From NCBI GenBank assembly GCA_012512605.1, contig JAAZDX010000269.1, positions 1 to 10,583 on the forward strand: a stretch of 10,583 bases of DNA, read 5' to 3'. Source of the DNA: Bacillota bacterium (GTDB taxonomy: Bacteria; Bacillota; UBA4882; UBA10575). The position numbers and the translations under genes are program-made. The first letter of the stretch is position 1. The number at the start of each line of letters is the position of its first letter. Of this stretch, positions 1 through 6,948 are shown one piece after another. A model generated the notes under the pieces. That model saw only the letters and a program-made list of their open reading frames with translations. It had not been told where the DNA came from and did not search any database.

Positions 1-864
1 ATGTCGGAGGAGATCGCCCGGATCGAAGAGAAAGCACGCAGCTTGAAAGTGGAAATTTACAAGAATTTGAACCCATGGCAAAAAGTACAGATTGCCCGAC
101 ATCCAAAACGGCCTACTTTTCTCGAATATATTGAACTTATTTTTCTTGGTTTTATTGAATTGCATGGTGACCGGCTGTACCGTGATGATCCGGCGTTAGT
201 TGGAGGCCTCGCTTATTTAGAAGATACCCCCGTAACGATTTTGGGGCACCAGAAAGGCCGCGATACAAAAGAAAATATCTACCGTAATTTTGGGATGCCC
301 CATCCCGAAGGATACCGGAAAGCAATCCGCCTAATGAAACAGGCAGAAAAATTCGGGCGCCCGATTATTACCTTTGTGGATGTGGCGGGTGCTTATCCCG
401 GAAAAGAAGCGGAGGAAAGAGGACAGGGCGAAGCGGTGGCCAAAGCCATTATGGAGATGTCGGGCCTTAAGGTACCGATTATTGTCGTAATCACCGGTGA
501 AGGGGGAAGCGGTGGGGCGCTCGCGGTCGGGATCGGGGACCGGATCTTGATGTTGGAGAATGCCTATTATTCTGTAATCTCACCCGAAGGGTGCGCCTCC
601 ATTCTCTGGAAAGACGCGTCAAGGGCAGCGGAAGCAGCGGAAGTCTTACGAATAACGGCCGAGGATCTCCTGGCCGTTGAAGTAATTGACGAGATTATCC
701 CCGAACCTTTGGGCGGAGCACATACGGCACCCGAGGAAATGGCGGCTGAAATTAAAGCGCATCTTCTGAAAAATTTAAACGCAATTATAAATTCGGATCC
801 TAATGAGTTACTAACCAAACGATACCAAAAATTCCGGCGGCTAGGTCGCTATGTTGAAGAATAA
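1..864 (+). CDS. accA: Acetyl-CoA carboxylase carboxyltransferase subunit alpha, probably 5'-truncated by the window edge
   Basis: AccA pairs with AccD to form the cytoplasmic carboxyltransferase that moves the carboxyl group from carboxybiotin to acetyl-CoA, giving malonyl-CoA for fatty acid synthesis. Visible family signatures are the ARHP block near residue 32, GHQKGR near 82-87, NFGMP..EGYRKA at 96-108, GAYPG at 130-134, the oxyanion-forming GEGGSGG at 166-172, and SVISPEGCASILWK at 191-204. The 287 visible residues compare with about 315-325 for the family. The missing part matches the N-terminal segment that precedes the EEI..LEEKA helix, so the ATG at base 1 is probably internal or a window-edge artefact, and the true start lies upstream. 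Residues 127-130 read DVAG where the family usually has DTPG, a mild deviation. pfkA follows after 36 bp, so the two are probably co-transcribed. Family assignment is certain; the start is not. Confidence 0.96.
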   Translation: MSEEIARIEEKARSLKVEIYKNLNPWQKVQIARHPKRPTFLEYIELIFLGFIELHGDRLYRDDPALVGGLAYLEDTPVTILGHQKGRDTKENIYRNFGMPHPEGYRKAIRLMKQAEKFGRPIITFVDVAGAYPGKEAEERGQGEAVAKAIMEMSGLKVPIIVVITGEGGSGGALAVGIGDRILMLENAYYSVISPEGCASILWKDASRAAEAAEVLRITAEDLLAVEVIDEIIPEPLGGAHTAPEEMAAEIKAHLLKNLNAIINSDPNELLTKRYQKFRRLGRYVEE

Positions 865-900
865 GGATTATTCAACAGTAAATACAGGAGGTATATAAAG

Positions 901-1899
901 ATGAAAAGGATAGCGATTATCACCAGCGGAGGCGATGCTCCCGGGATGAATGCCGCGATCAGAGCGGCGACCTTGACTGCTGTGAAGGCTGGAAGCGAGG
1001 TTTTTGGTGTTATACGGGGTTTTCAAGGTTTAATAACCGGAGAGATCATCGAACTGACGTCGATGGGGGTTTCTGATATACTCCACCGGGGCGGGACCAT
1101 TTTGCATTCCGCTCGTTCGCAGGAGTTCAAGACGGAGGAAGGTCGGGAAAAGGCGGCTAAACAACTCCACGACCTTGGGGTCGAAGGCATTGTTGTGATT
1201 GGCGGGGATGGTTCTTTCCGGGGTGCGCAGGCCCTTTCCAGTATGGGCTTTGCTACTGTGGGGATCCCGGGGACCATTGATAATGATATTGAGTGTACCG
1301 ATCTTTCGGTGGGCTTCGATACGGCACTGAATACGGTTTTGGATGCGATCAATAAAATCCGCGATACGGCCTTATCCCATGACCGGGTCTACGTCGTGGA
1401 AGTGATGGGTAAGAACTCCGGTTTTATTGCCCTCTATGCGGGCTTAGCTGGGGGTGCTGATGCGGTCCTGATTCCGGAGATCCAACCGGATCTGGACCAA
1501 GTGGTTCATCAGATCCAAAAGGTGAAAGCAATTGGGCGCCGGCATAGTATTGTGTTGGTGGCAGAAGGGGTGTTTGGTCAGCCGTTGACTGGTATTTCCA
1601 TCTCCGACAGTGCCGCTTTTAAGGTGGCAACCTTTATTAACCTTAAGGTTAAAAAAGATACCCGCGTTACGATTCTCGGGCATATCCAAAGGGGCGGTTT
1701 ACCGTCGGCGCTTGACCGTACATTAGGGACGCAGTTCGGAGCGAAAGCCGTCGAACTTCTCCTGGCGGGGGAAAAGGGTAAAATGGTTGGTTGGGTCGAC
1801 CATGAGATCAAGGTGTCAGCGATGGAGGATGCGATCGCCCGGAAAAAACAGATCGATTATAAGTTATACCAACTGATCGAAGTCCTGGCGGCAACATGA
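901..1899 (+). CDS. pfkA: ATP-dependent 6-phosphofructokinase
   Basis: This enzyme phosphorylates fructose 6-phosphate to fructose 1,6-bisphosphate with ATP, the committed step of glycolysis, as a cytoplasmic homotetramer. The 332 residues are slightly longer than the usual 320. Motifs in order are GGDAPGMN at 10-17, RSQEF at 72-76, GGDGSFRGA at 101-109, PGTIDND at 123-129 with catalytic Asp127, EVMG at 167-170, AEG at 221-223 and GHIQRGG at 260-266. Gly104 and Gly124 (GGDGS, PGTID) are the residues expected of ATP-using enzymes; PPi-dependent relatives carry Asp and Lys there. A few extra residues follow the AEG block relative to the E. coli protein. The ATG is preceded by AGGAGG at 886-891 with a 9-nt spacer. 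The accA-pfkA linkage is common in Bacillota. No clear intrinsic terminator lies between this gene and the metK promoter. Confidence 0.98.
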   Translation: MKRIAIITSGGDAPGMNAAIRAATLTAVKAGSEVFGVIRGFQGLITGEIIELTSMGVSDILHRGGTILHSARSQEFKTEEGREKAAKQLHDLGVEGIVVIGGDGSFRGAQALSSMGFATVGIPGTIDNDIECTDLSVGFDTALNTVLDAINKIRDTALSHDRVYVVEVMGKNSGFIALYAGLAGGADAVLIPEIQPDLDQVVHQIQKVKAIGRRHSIVLVAEGVFGQPLTGISISDSAAFKVATFINLKVKKDTRVTILGHIQRGGLPSALDRTLGTQFGAKAVELLLAGEKGKMVGWVDHEIKVSAMEDAIARKKQIDYKLYQLIEVLAAT

Positions 1900-1925
1900 C
1901 CTGTAAAACAAGGCTTTGGGGACGC

Positions 1926-1954
1926 TTGACGGGTCGCTGTAAAAGCTTTATAAT
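1926..1954 (+). promoter_or_regulatory. Sigma-A promoter of the metK unit
   Basis: A near-consensus -35 box TTGACG (1926-1931) and a perfect -10 box TATAAT (1949-1954) are separated by 17 nt. Transcription would start near 1961-1962, about 13 nt before the SAM-I aptamer, which fits the short 5' lead typical of riboswitch transcripts. It lies entirely in the pfkA-metK gap. Confidence 0.88.
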
Positions 1955-1973
1955 CTAATTAAAATTAATATCC

Positions 1974-2072
1974 ACTCATCAAGAGCGGTGGAGGGAAAGG
2001 GCCCGATGAAACCCGGCAACCTTGGGGCAGACCCAAACGGTGCTAAATCCCTCCAGTTTATGGAAGATGAGT
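1974..2072 (+). promoter_or_regulatory. SAM-I (S-box) riboswitch aptamer
   Basis: This RNA element binds S-adenosylmethionine and lowers expression of the downstream gene when SAM is plentiful. Conserved blocks are easy to see: the closing helix P1 pairs ACTCATC (1974-1980) with GATGAGT (2066-2072); the AGAG..GGTGGAGGGA kink-turn segment lies at 1982-1995; GATGAAACCCGGCAACC is at 2005-2021; and GGTGCTAA is at 2039-2046. It sits between a strong promoter and an intrinsic terminator upstream of metK, whose product makes SAM, so this is direct feedback control. A possible antiterminator pairs GGAAG (2062-2066) with CTTCC (2083-2087); that pairing would disrupt both P1 and the terminator stem, but it is only 5 bp and is my inference. 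Confidence 0.97.
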
Positions 2073-2078
2073 ATCCTC

Positions 2079-2104
2079 AACCCTTCCTGAACGAAGGGTT
2101 TTTT
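2079..2104 (+). terminator. Riboswitch expression-platform terminator
   Basis: An 8-bp perfect stem pairs AACCCTTC (2079-2086) with GAAGGGTT (2093-2100) around a 6-nt loop. It is followed by a T run (2099-2104), giving a standard intrinsic terminator 25 nt before the metK start codon. It begins just after P1 of the SAM-I aptamer, so it would form when SAM stabilises P1 and be avoided when SAM is scarce. Confidence 0.92.
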
Positions 2105-2128
2105 GTTGACTAAAAAGGAGGTTGAAAA

Positions 2129-3313
2129 GTGGAACGTCGTCTGTTTACGTCGGTATCGGTGACCGAAGGTCATCCGGACAAAATTTGCGATCAGATCTCC
2201 GATGCGATTCTCGATGCCATTCTGGCTGAGGATCGAGCAGCCCGTGTTGCTTGCGAAACGGCGGTAACGACCGGTTTAATCATGATCATGGGCGAAATTA
2301 CCACCAATTGTTATGTTGAGATTCCGAAGATCGCCCGGGAAGTGGTGAAAGAGATCGGTTACACCAGGGCCAAATATGGCTTTGACGGTGATACTTGTTC
2401 GGTCTTGACGGCCATTGATGAACAGTCGCCCGATATTGCGCTGGGTGTCAACCAAGCTTTAGAGGTGAAAGCGGGATCGAAGGAGGAAGCGAGTTTGTTG
2501 GGGGCTGGTGACCAGGGAATGGTCTTCGGTTACGCGACCGATGAAACCCCCGAGTTTATGCCGATGCCGATCGCTTTAGCCCATCGCCTAGCGCGGAGAC
2601 TTGCATATGTCCGTAAAAAGAAGATCCTACCAATGCTTCGTCCTGATGGGAAGACCCAAGTGACGGTGGAGTACGAGGGAGACCGCCCGCTCCGGATCGA
2701 AAACATCGTGGTTTCGACCCAGCATAATCCCAATTTAGAGCGGAGCGTTCTGGAAGAAGGGATCCGTGAGGAAGTGATTAAACCAGTTATTTCTGGGGAG
2801 TATCTGGACGAAAAGACTAAATACTATATCAATCCCACCGGTCGTTTTGTGGTCGGCGGTCCCCAAGGGGATACCGGGTTGACGGGACGCAAGATTATTG
2901 TGGATACATACGGGGGGGTCGCCCGTCATGGCGGCGGTGCCTTTTCGGGTAAGGACCCGACTAAAGTGGACCGCTCGGGTGCTTACGCCGCCCGTTACGT
3001 GGCCAAAAACCTTGTTGCGGCCGGTTTAGCCCGGAAATGTGAATTACAGGTTGCTTATGTGATCGGGGTGGCAAAACCCGTTTCGATCACCATTGATACT
3101 TTTGGGACTGGAATTTTGCCGGCGGGCGAACTTGAAGCGCTGGTGCAGGAGGTGTTTGATCTACGTCCGGCGGCAATCATTAAAGATCTTGACCTGCAAC
3201 GGCCGCTCTACCGCCCAATCGCTTGTTATGGGCATTTTGGTCGTTCCGATTTAGATCTGCCTTGGGAACGCCTGGATAAGGTGGAGGTTTTAAGGGAAAA
3301 AGCCGGTTGTTAG
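2129..3313 (+). CDS. metK: S-adenosylmethionine synthetase (methionine adenosyltransferase)
   Basis: MetK condenses methionine and ATP into S-adenosylmethionine, releasing phosphate and pyrophosphate; it is a cytoplasmic tetramer. The 394 residues match the usual 384-400. Signatures are TEGHPDK at 12-18 (ATP site histidine), GAGDQG at 125-130 with MVFGYA following, and the glycine-rich GGGAFSGKDPTKVDRS at 268-283 containing the phosphate-binding lysine. The start is GTG at 2129, preceded by AAGGAGG (2115-2121) with a 7-nt spacer; no in-frame ATG nearby fits better, and the protein begins in register with the family (RRLFTSVSVTEGHPDK). It stands alone behind a SAM-I riboswitch, so expression should fall as SAM rises. 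It ends with TAG, showing that amber is an ordinary stop codon here. Confidence 0.99.
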   Translation: MERRLFTSVSVTEGHPDKICDQISDAILDAILAEDRAARVACETAVTTGLIMIMGEITTNCYVEIPKIAREVVKEIGYTRAKYGFDGDTCSVLTAIDEQSPDIALGVNQALEVKAGSKEEASLLGAGDQGMVFGYATDETPEFMPMPIALAHRLARRLAYVRKKKILPMLRPDGKTQVTVEYEGDRPLRIENIVVSTQHNPNLERSVLEEGIREEVIKPVISGEYLDEKTKYYINPTGRFVVGGPQGDTGLTGRKIIVDTYGGVARHGGGAFSGKDPTKVDRSGAYAARYVAKNLVAAGLARKCELQVAYVIGVAKPVSITIDTFGTGILPAGELEALVQEVFDLRPAAIIKDLDLQRPLYRPIACYGHFGRSDLDLPWERLDKVEVLREKAGC

Positions 3314-3340
3314 ACGGCAAGTACAGGCGAAGAGGGATTA

Positions 3341-3369
3341 TTGCGGAAAACCCAAGCCTGTGTTATAAT
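3341..3369 (+). promoter_or_regulatory. Sigma-A promoter of rpmE with extended -10
   Basis: TTGCGG (3341-3346) and TATAAT (3364-3369) are 17 nt apart, and the -10 is preceded by TGT, giving an extended TGn -10. Transcription would start near 3376, leaving a leader of about 30 nt before rpmE. An inverted repeat, ACAGGC (3323-3328) and GCCTGT (3356-3361), brackets the -35 box and ends against the -10. It could be an operator or a weak metK 3' hairpin. Confidence 0.82.
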
Positions 3370-3404
3370 GACATAGTTAAAAATCGATAAGAAGGTGCAC
3401 CCTG

Positions 3405-3617
3405 ATGAAGAAAGATATTCAACCGCAGTATGGTAAAGCAACAGTGACCTGTGCCTGTGGCGAAACCTTTGAAACTGGTTCCACGAAAAAAGAGATTCGG
3501 GTTGAGATCTGCTCAAACTGTCATCCCTTTTTTACCGGTAAACAAAGAATTGTTGACTCCGGCGGCCAGGTGGAAAAATTCCAAAAACGGATGGAAAAAG
3601 CCGGAAAGCAAGTTTAA
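3405..3617 (+). CDS. rpmE: Large ribosomal subunit protein bL31, zinc-binding form
   Basis: bL31 is a small protein of the 50S central protuberance that bridges to the 30S head. The 70 residues match the family length. Four cysteines at 16, 18, 36 and 39 form the CxC and CxxC pair of the zinc-binding (C+) type, and the block CSNCHPFFTGKQ at 36-47 is diagnostic. The ATG at 3405 is preceded by AAGGTG (3392-3397) with a 7-nt spacer. A second reading frame over the same bases lacks any family resemblance. The gene has its own promoter and a terminator palindrome that starts inside the last codon, so it is a monocistronic unit lying ahead of the yqhQ-prfA-prmC operon. Confidence 0.98.
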   Translation: MKKDIQPQYGKATVTCACGETFETGSTKKEIRVEICSNCHPFFTGKQRIVDSGGQVEKFQKRMEKAGKQV

Positions 3618-3645
3618 AACAGAGCAGATCTGCTCTGTTTTAAAC
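3612..3645. terminator. 34-bp perfect palindrome, bidirectional intrinsic terminator after rpmE
   Basis: GTTTAAAACAGAGCA (3612-3626) is perfectly repeated in reverse complement at 3631-3645 around the central GATC (3627-3630). The outer stem has an A tract on one side and a T tract on the other, so the RNA would be a GC-containing hairpin with a U-rich 3' arm in either direction. It begins at the last sense codon of rpmE and contains its TAA stop (3615-3617), so the hairpin overlaps the coding end. Confidence 0.85.
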
Positions 3646-3938
3646 TATGTAACACCCATGTTGGCAACCTAGTCGCGTACTGACTGCTGCCTGCACGCGA
3701 AAGAGCATAAAATTGAATCACGTCCCTCCGATGGTTTTACGGGTTGAATTACGAAGCAAATCAAATTGTGTTAGGCGGGTCGATCGGTTATCCTCAAGAT
3801 AAAAATTCAAAGTTAAGTGAGGACAAGAGCGACAAGGGAGAATAAACTAAGATGCCGCCTTGCGGTTCGGCATCTCTCTTTGATCATTGGCCAAATCAAC
3901 CAATATTTTACTGGGATTACAAGTAAAGGGGTGATCTG
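3646..3938 (+). other. Intergenic stretch between rpmE and yqhQ, no gene seen
   Basis: No frame in this 293-bp stretch encodes a convincing protein, and it matches no tRNA, SRP RNA or riboswitch class I can recognise. It holds a short hairpin, TCGCGT (3673-3678) pairing with ACGCGA (3695-3700), and a stronger terminator-like hairpin at 3850-3880. A weak promoter candidate, TTGTGT (3766-3771), 17 nt, TATCCT (3789-3794), could start a leader of about 140 nt for yqhQ that includes the hairpin. A second weak candidate, TTGATC (3880-3885) with TATTTT (3904-3909), lies after the hairpin. Neither promoter is firm. Confidence 0.5.
3850..3880 (+). terminator. Terminator-like hairpin upstream of yqhQ
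   Basis: AGATGCCG (3850-3857) pairs with CGGCATCT (3868-3875) over 8 bp around a 10-nt loop, followed by the T-rich but interrupted tail CTCTTT. It lies 59 bp before the yqhQ start codon with no gene directly upstream. It may end an unrecognised small transcript, back up the rpmE terminator, or act as an attenuator for the yqhQ-prfA-prmC operon. Confidence 0.6.
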
Positions 3939-4847
3939 GTGGCGGATAATTACCAGTATGGTGGGCAAGCGGTCATCGAAGGTGTTATGATGCGCGGCCG
4001 ACACCACTACGCGATTGCCGTTCGGAAAGGGAATAACGAAACCTGTGTCTTCAGTGATAATGTGGGCTCTTATACCCAAAAACATCCGGTTCTCCGTTTG
4101 CCCTTTATCCGTGGGATTGTTGCTTTAGGAGAATCCCTGGTTCTTGGAATGAAGTCTTTACAATATTCGGCCAACCAAGTAATGGAGAGCGAAGACGAAG
4201 AACTTACCTTTTGGGAAATGACGTTAATGATCCTGATGGCGATTGGTTTGACCATTGTGCTCTTTATCGCCCTTCCTCTTTTCCTCCGTGGTTTGGTGGC
4301 CAAAGTGTTGCCGGGAACATTGTGGCGTAATCTTTTTGAAGGATTGATGCGGGCAATGATTCTTGTCATTTATATTACGGTCATATCCTTACTCTCCGAT
4401 ATCCAACGGGTCTTTGCCTATCATGGCGCTGAGCATAAAGTGATTCACACCTATGAAGCAGACGAAGAATTGACCACCGAAAATGCGCGCGAGAAATCAA
4501 CCTTACACCCCCGGTGTGGGACCAGTTTTCTGCTTTACGTTGTTGTGGTCAGTGCGGTGATCTTCTCCTTCCTCGGCGAACAGACTTTTTTAATGCGTTT
4601 TATTTCGCGGATTCTTTTGTTACCTTTGATTGCTGGTATTTCCTATGAGATCATAAAAGTCTCCAGTAAACACCAATCGATGCTTTTATGGCGAATCCTG
4701 AGCGCACCCGGTTTGATGCTGCAGCGGTTAACGACTCGGGAGCCCGATGACGCCCAACTGGAAGTGGCCATTTTGGCGTTGAAAGAGATTCTCGCCTTGG
4801 AGAATAATAGTAAAAAAGTTTTGCCAATTAATAAACAAGAGGCTTAA
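3939..4847 (+). CDS. yqhQ: DUF1385 family integral membrane protein (YqhQ-like)
   Basis: This is a conserved membrane protein of unknown function, described in databases only as a predicted metal-dependent protein. The 302 residues carry the N-terminal family signature GGQAVIEGVMMRG at 8-20, then hydrophobic segments near 94-116, 134-153, 196-213 and 218-238. Between the second and third segments lie YHGAEHK at 161-167 and HPRCGT at 190-195. These His, Glu and Cys residues are the likely source of the metal-binding prediction. The GTG start at 3939 is preceded by AAAGGGGTGAT, and the signature begins at the expected distance. prfA follows after 20 bp, so it is the first gene of a yqhQ-prfA-prmC operon. 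The association with rpmE and release-factor genes is widely conserved in Clostridia, but no role in translation has been shown to my knowledge. Confidence 0.95.
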   Translation: MADNYQYGGQAVIEGVMMRGRHHYAIAVRKGNNETCVFSDNVGSYTQKHPVLRLPFIRGIVALGESLVLGMKSLQYSANQVMESEDEELTFWEMTLMILMAIGLTIVLFIALPLFLRGLVAKVLPGTLWRNLFEGLMRAMILVIYITVISLLSDIQRVFAYHGAEHKVIHTYEADEELTTENAREKSTLHPRCGTSFLLYVVVVSAVIFSFLGEQTFLMRFISRILLLPLIAGISYEIIKVSSKHQSMLLWRILSAPGLMLQRLTTREPDDAQLEVAILALKEILALENNSKKVLPINKQEA

Positions 4848-4867
4848 ATGGTGGGAGAGGTAAATTT

Positions 4868-5950
4868 ATGTTTGATAAACTGATGGCGTTAGAGGAGAAA
4901 TATAACGAACTCGAGCGCAGCATGGCGGATCCAGCGGTGGCGGCGGATCCGGAAGAAATCCGGAAATTAGGGAAGAGCCAAGCCGAATTATTGCCCATTG
5001 TTACTGCCTATCGGCATTACCGCCAGTTGGAAAGCGATCTTGAGACGGCGAAAGAGTTATTACAGGAGGATCTTACTCCGGAAGAAGCTGAACTGCTTCA
5101 GCAGGAGATCGATGCGCTACAAGGGCAGTTAATGGAGGCAGAAGCCGAATTGAAGGTGGCGCTTCTGCCTAAGGATCCTAATGATGAAAAGAACGTGCTG
5201 GTTGAGATCCGGGCGGGGACCGGTGGCGATGAAGCCGCATTGTTCGCGGCCGATCTCTTCCGGATGTATAACCGTTATGCCGAGAAACTGGGTTGGCGCG
5301 TTGAGCTGTTGAGTTCTAACCCCACTGAACTCGGCGGGTTTAAAGAAGTAATCTTTATGGTCGAAGGTAAGGCCGCTTACAGCCAATTAAAATACGAAGG
5401 TGGGGTCCATCGGGTCCAACGGATTCCCGAAACCGAAACTGGCGGACGGATTCATACGTCAGCGGCCACGGTGGTAGTTCTGCCGGAAGCGGAAGAGATC
5501 GAACTGGAGCTTGACTTAAATGATCTCAGGATCGATGTTTACCGCTCTTCCGGCCATGGTGGACAGAGTGTCAATACGACCGATTCGGCGGTGCGGATCA
5601 CCCATCTGCCCACTGGCATGGTGGTGACCTGTCAGGACGAGAAGTCACAACATAAAAATCGAGAGAAGGCGTTAAAAATTTTACGCGCGCGGCTTCTTGA
5701 TAAGTTGCAGCAGGAGCAACAAGCAGAGATGGTTTCTACCCGGCGAAGTATCGTCAAATCTGGTGACCGGAGCGAGCGGATCCGAACGTACAATTTTCCG
5801 CAGAACCGGGTCACCGACCACCGGATCGATCTGACCCTTTACCGCTTGGATAGTATCATTGCCGGGGATTTAGAGGAATTAATCTCGAAGCTGCGCATCT
5901 CGGAACAGGCCGAGAAGTTGCAGGCGATGAATGAGGGAGGAGTGGCATGA
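4868..5950 (+). CDS. prfA: Peptide chain release factor 1
   Basis: RF1 recognises UAA and UAG in the ribosomal A site and triggers peptidyl-tRNA hydrolysis. The 360 residues match the family. An N-terminal helical coiled domain covers about 1-105. The stop-codon-reading tripeptide PxT appears as Pro187-Glu188-Thr189, as in RF1 and unlike the SPF of RF2. The catalytic GGQ lies at 231-233 within SSGHGGQSVNTTDSAVR, and the signature RSERIRTYNFPQNRVTDHRI follows in the C-terminal domain. The ATG is preceded by a GGGAGAGG site. Its stop codon overlaps the prmC start (ATGA at 5947-5950), so the two are translationally coupled. Its presence means UAG is normally terminated in this organism, which bears on the amber codon in the glutamine synthetase gene downstream. 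Confidence 0.98.
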   Translation: MFDKLMALEEKYNELERSMADPAVAADPEEIRKLGKSQAELLPIVTAYRHYRQLESDLETAKELLQEDLTPEEAELLQQEIDALQGQLMEAEAELKVALLPKDPNDEKNVLVEIRAGTGGDEAALFAADLFRMYNRYAEKLGWRVELLSSNPTELGGFKEVIFMVEGKAAYSQLKYEGGVHRVQRIPETETGGRIHTSAATVVVLPEAEEIELELDLNDLRIDVYRSSGHGGQSVNTTDSAVRITHLPTGMVVTCQDEKSQHKNREKALKILRARLLDKLQQEQQAEMVSTRRSIVKSGDRSERIRTYNFPQNRVTDHRIDLTLYRLDSIIAGDLEELISKLRISEQAEKLQAMNEGGVA

Positions 5951-6810
5951 GCCTTACCGTAGAGACGGTGCTCAAGGAAACGGCCGGCTTCTTCGCCAAA
6001 CGGGGATTCGAAGCAGCCCGGCTTGAAGCCGAACTCTTAATGGCCCACCTCCTGGCGACCGATCGCCTACGGTTGTATATTGAGGGCGATCGTCCTTTGA
6101 CCGCCTCCGAGATCAGTGCCTACAAGGATCTGATTCGCCATCGCCTGTCCGGTCAGCCGCTTGCTTATATTACGGGAGAAAAGTCCTTTTTAAACTGGGA
6201 GTTTCAGATTACGCCCGCCGTTTTAGTCCCCCGGCCGGAGACCGAAATCCTGGTCGAAAAGGCGGTTGCGCGGTGTCGGCCTTTGGGCACCGGACGCCTG
6301 TTAGAGCTGGGGACCGGAAGTGGGGTGATCGCTATTGCACTGGCCCATTACTTACCGGATTTTCAGATTGATGCCGTTGATCTTTCGCCCGATGCTTTAC
6401 AAGTGGCGGCGGCGAACGCCGAAGCGCATAGCTTATCGGGACGGATCAATTTTTATTGCGGTGATCTCTTTGCCGCGCTGGCCGGTCTCGACCGACCGGT
6501 TTATTCCGGAATTGTCACCAACCCACCTTACATCCCAACGGCGGTCATTCCGACTTTGGCACCAGAAGTCCGAAATGAACCACGGCAGGCGTTGGATGGA
6601 GGCCCTAGCGGGACCCTGGTGATCGCCCGGATTATAGCCGAAGCCATCACCTATTTGGCTCCCGATGGTTTTCTGGCTTTGGAGCACGGGTATGACCAGT
6701 TTCCCGTGATTGAGCAGCTAGCGAAGGCCGCCGGCTTTGCAACCGTCCTTTCTTATCAAGATTATTCCGGCTGGCCCCGGGTGGCCGTTTGCCAAAGGAC
6801 CCTTTCGTGA
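5947..6810 (+). CDS. prmC: Release factor glutamine N5-methyltransferase
   Basis: PrmC (HemK) transfers a methyl group from SAM to the glutamine of the GGQ motif in RF1 and RF2, which speeds peptide release. The 287 residues match the family. The N-terminal helical domain (about 1-80) recognises the release factor and ends with GQPLAYITGEKSF at 69-81. The Rossmann methyltransferase domain has VPRPETE at 94-100, the SAM-binding loop ELGTGSG at 120-126, DLSPDAL at 145-151, and the catalytic NPPYIP at 192-197 that positions the substrate glutamine amide. The ATG overlaps the prfA stop by 4 bp, so enzyme and substrate are made in a coupled way. It is the last gene of its operon, followed by a strong terminator. 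The methyl donor comes from the MetK reaction encoded upstream. Confidence 0.98.
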   Translation: MSLTVETVLKETAGFFAKRGFEAARLEAELLMAHLLATDRLRLYIEGDRPLTASEISAYKDLIRHRLSGQPLAYITGEKSFLNWEFQITPAVLVPRPETEILVEKAVARCRPLGTGRLLELGTGSGVIAIALAHYLPDFQIDAVDLSPDALQVAAANAEAHSLSGRINFYCGDLFAALAGLDRPVYSGIVTNPPYIPTAVIPTLAPEVRNEPRQALDGGPSGTLVIARIIAEAITYLAPDGFLALEHGYDQFPVIEQLAKAAGFATVLSYQDYSGWPRVAVCQRTLS

Positions 6811-6856
6811 TTGGGTTATTACTGGTCTGCCGAACAAGAAAAGACGATTATTACAG

Positions 6857-6901
6857 AAAAATGGCTTTACAGGAACGATTATACTGTAAAGCCATTTTTT
6901 G
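6857..6901. terminator. Strong intrinsic terminator after prmC
   Basis: ATGGCTTTACAG (6861-6872) pairs perfectly with CTGTAAAGCCAT (6884-6895) around an 11-nt loop. AAAA on the 5' side (6857-6860) and a T tract (6895-6900) on the 3' side lengthen the stem. The U tail serves the plus strand and the A tract would serve the minus strand. It closes the yqhQ-prfA-prmC operon and separates it from the HypB-like gene. Confidence 0.93.
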
Positions 6902-6948
6902 CTTAAAAATTGGTTATTTGCGTAATAATAGGGAAGAGAGGTGATTTA

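Noticed and set aside
3451..3672. 73-codon plus-strand frame overlapping rpmE
   Set aside because: It is out of frame with L31, has no family resemblance, and runs through the terminator palindrome.
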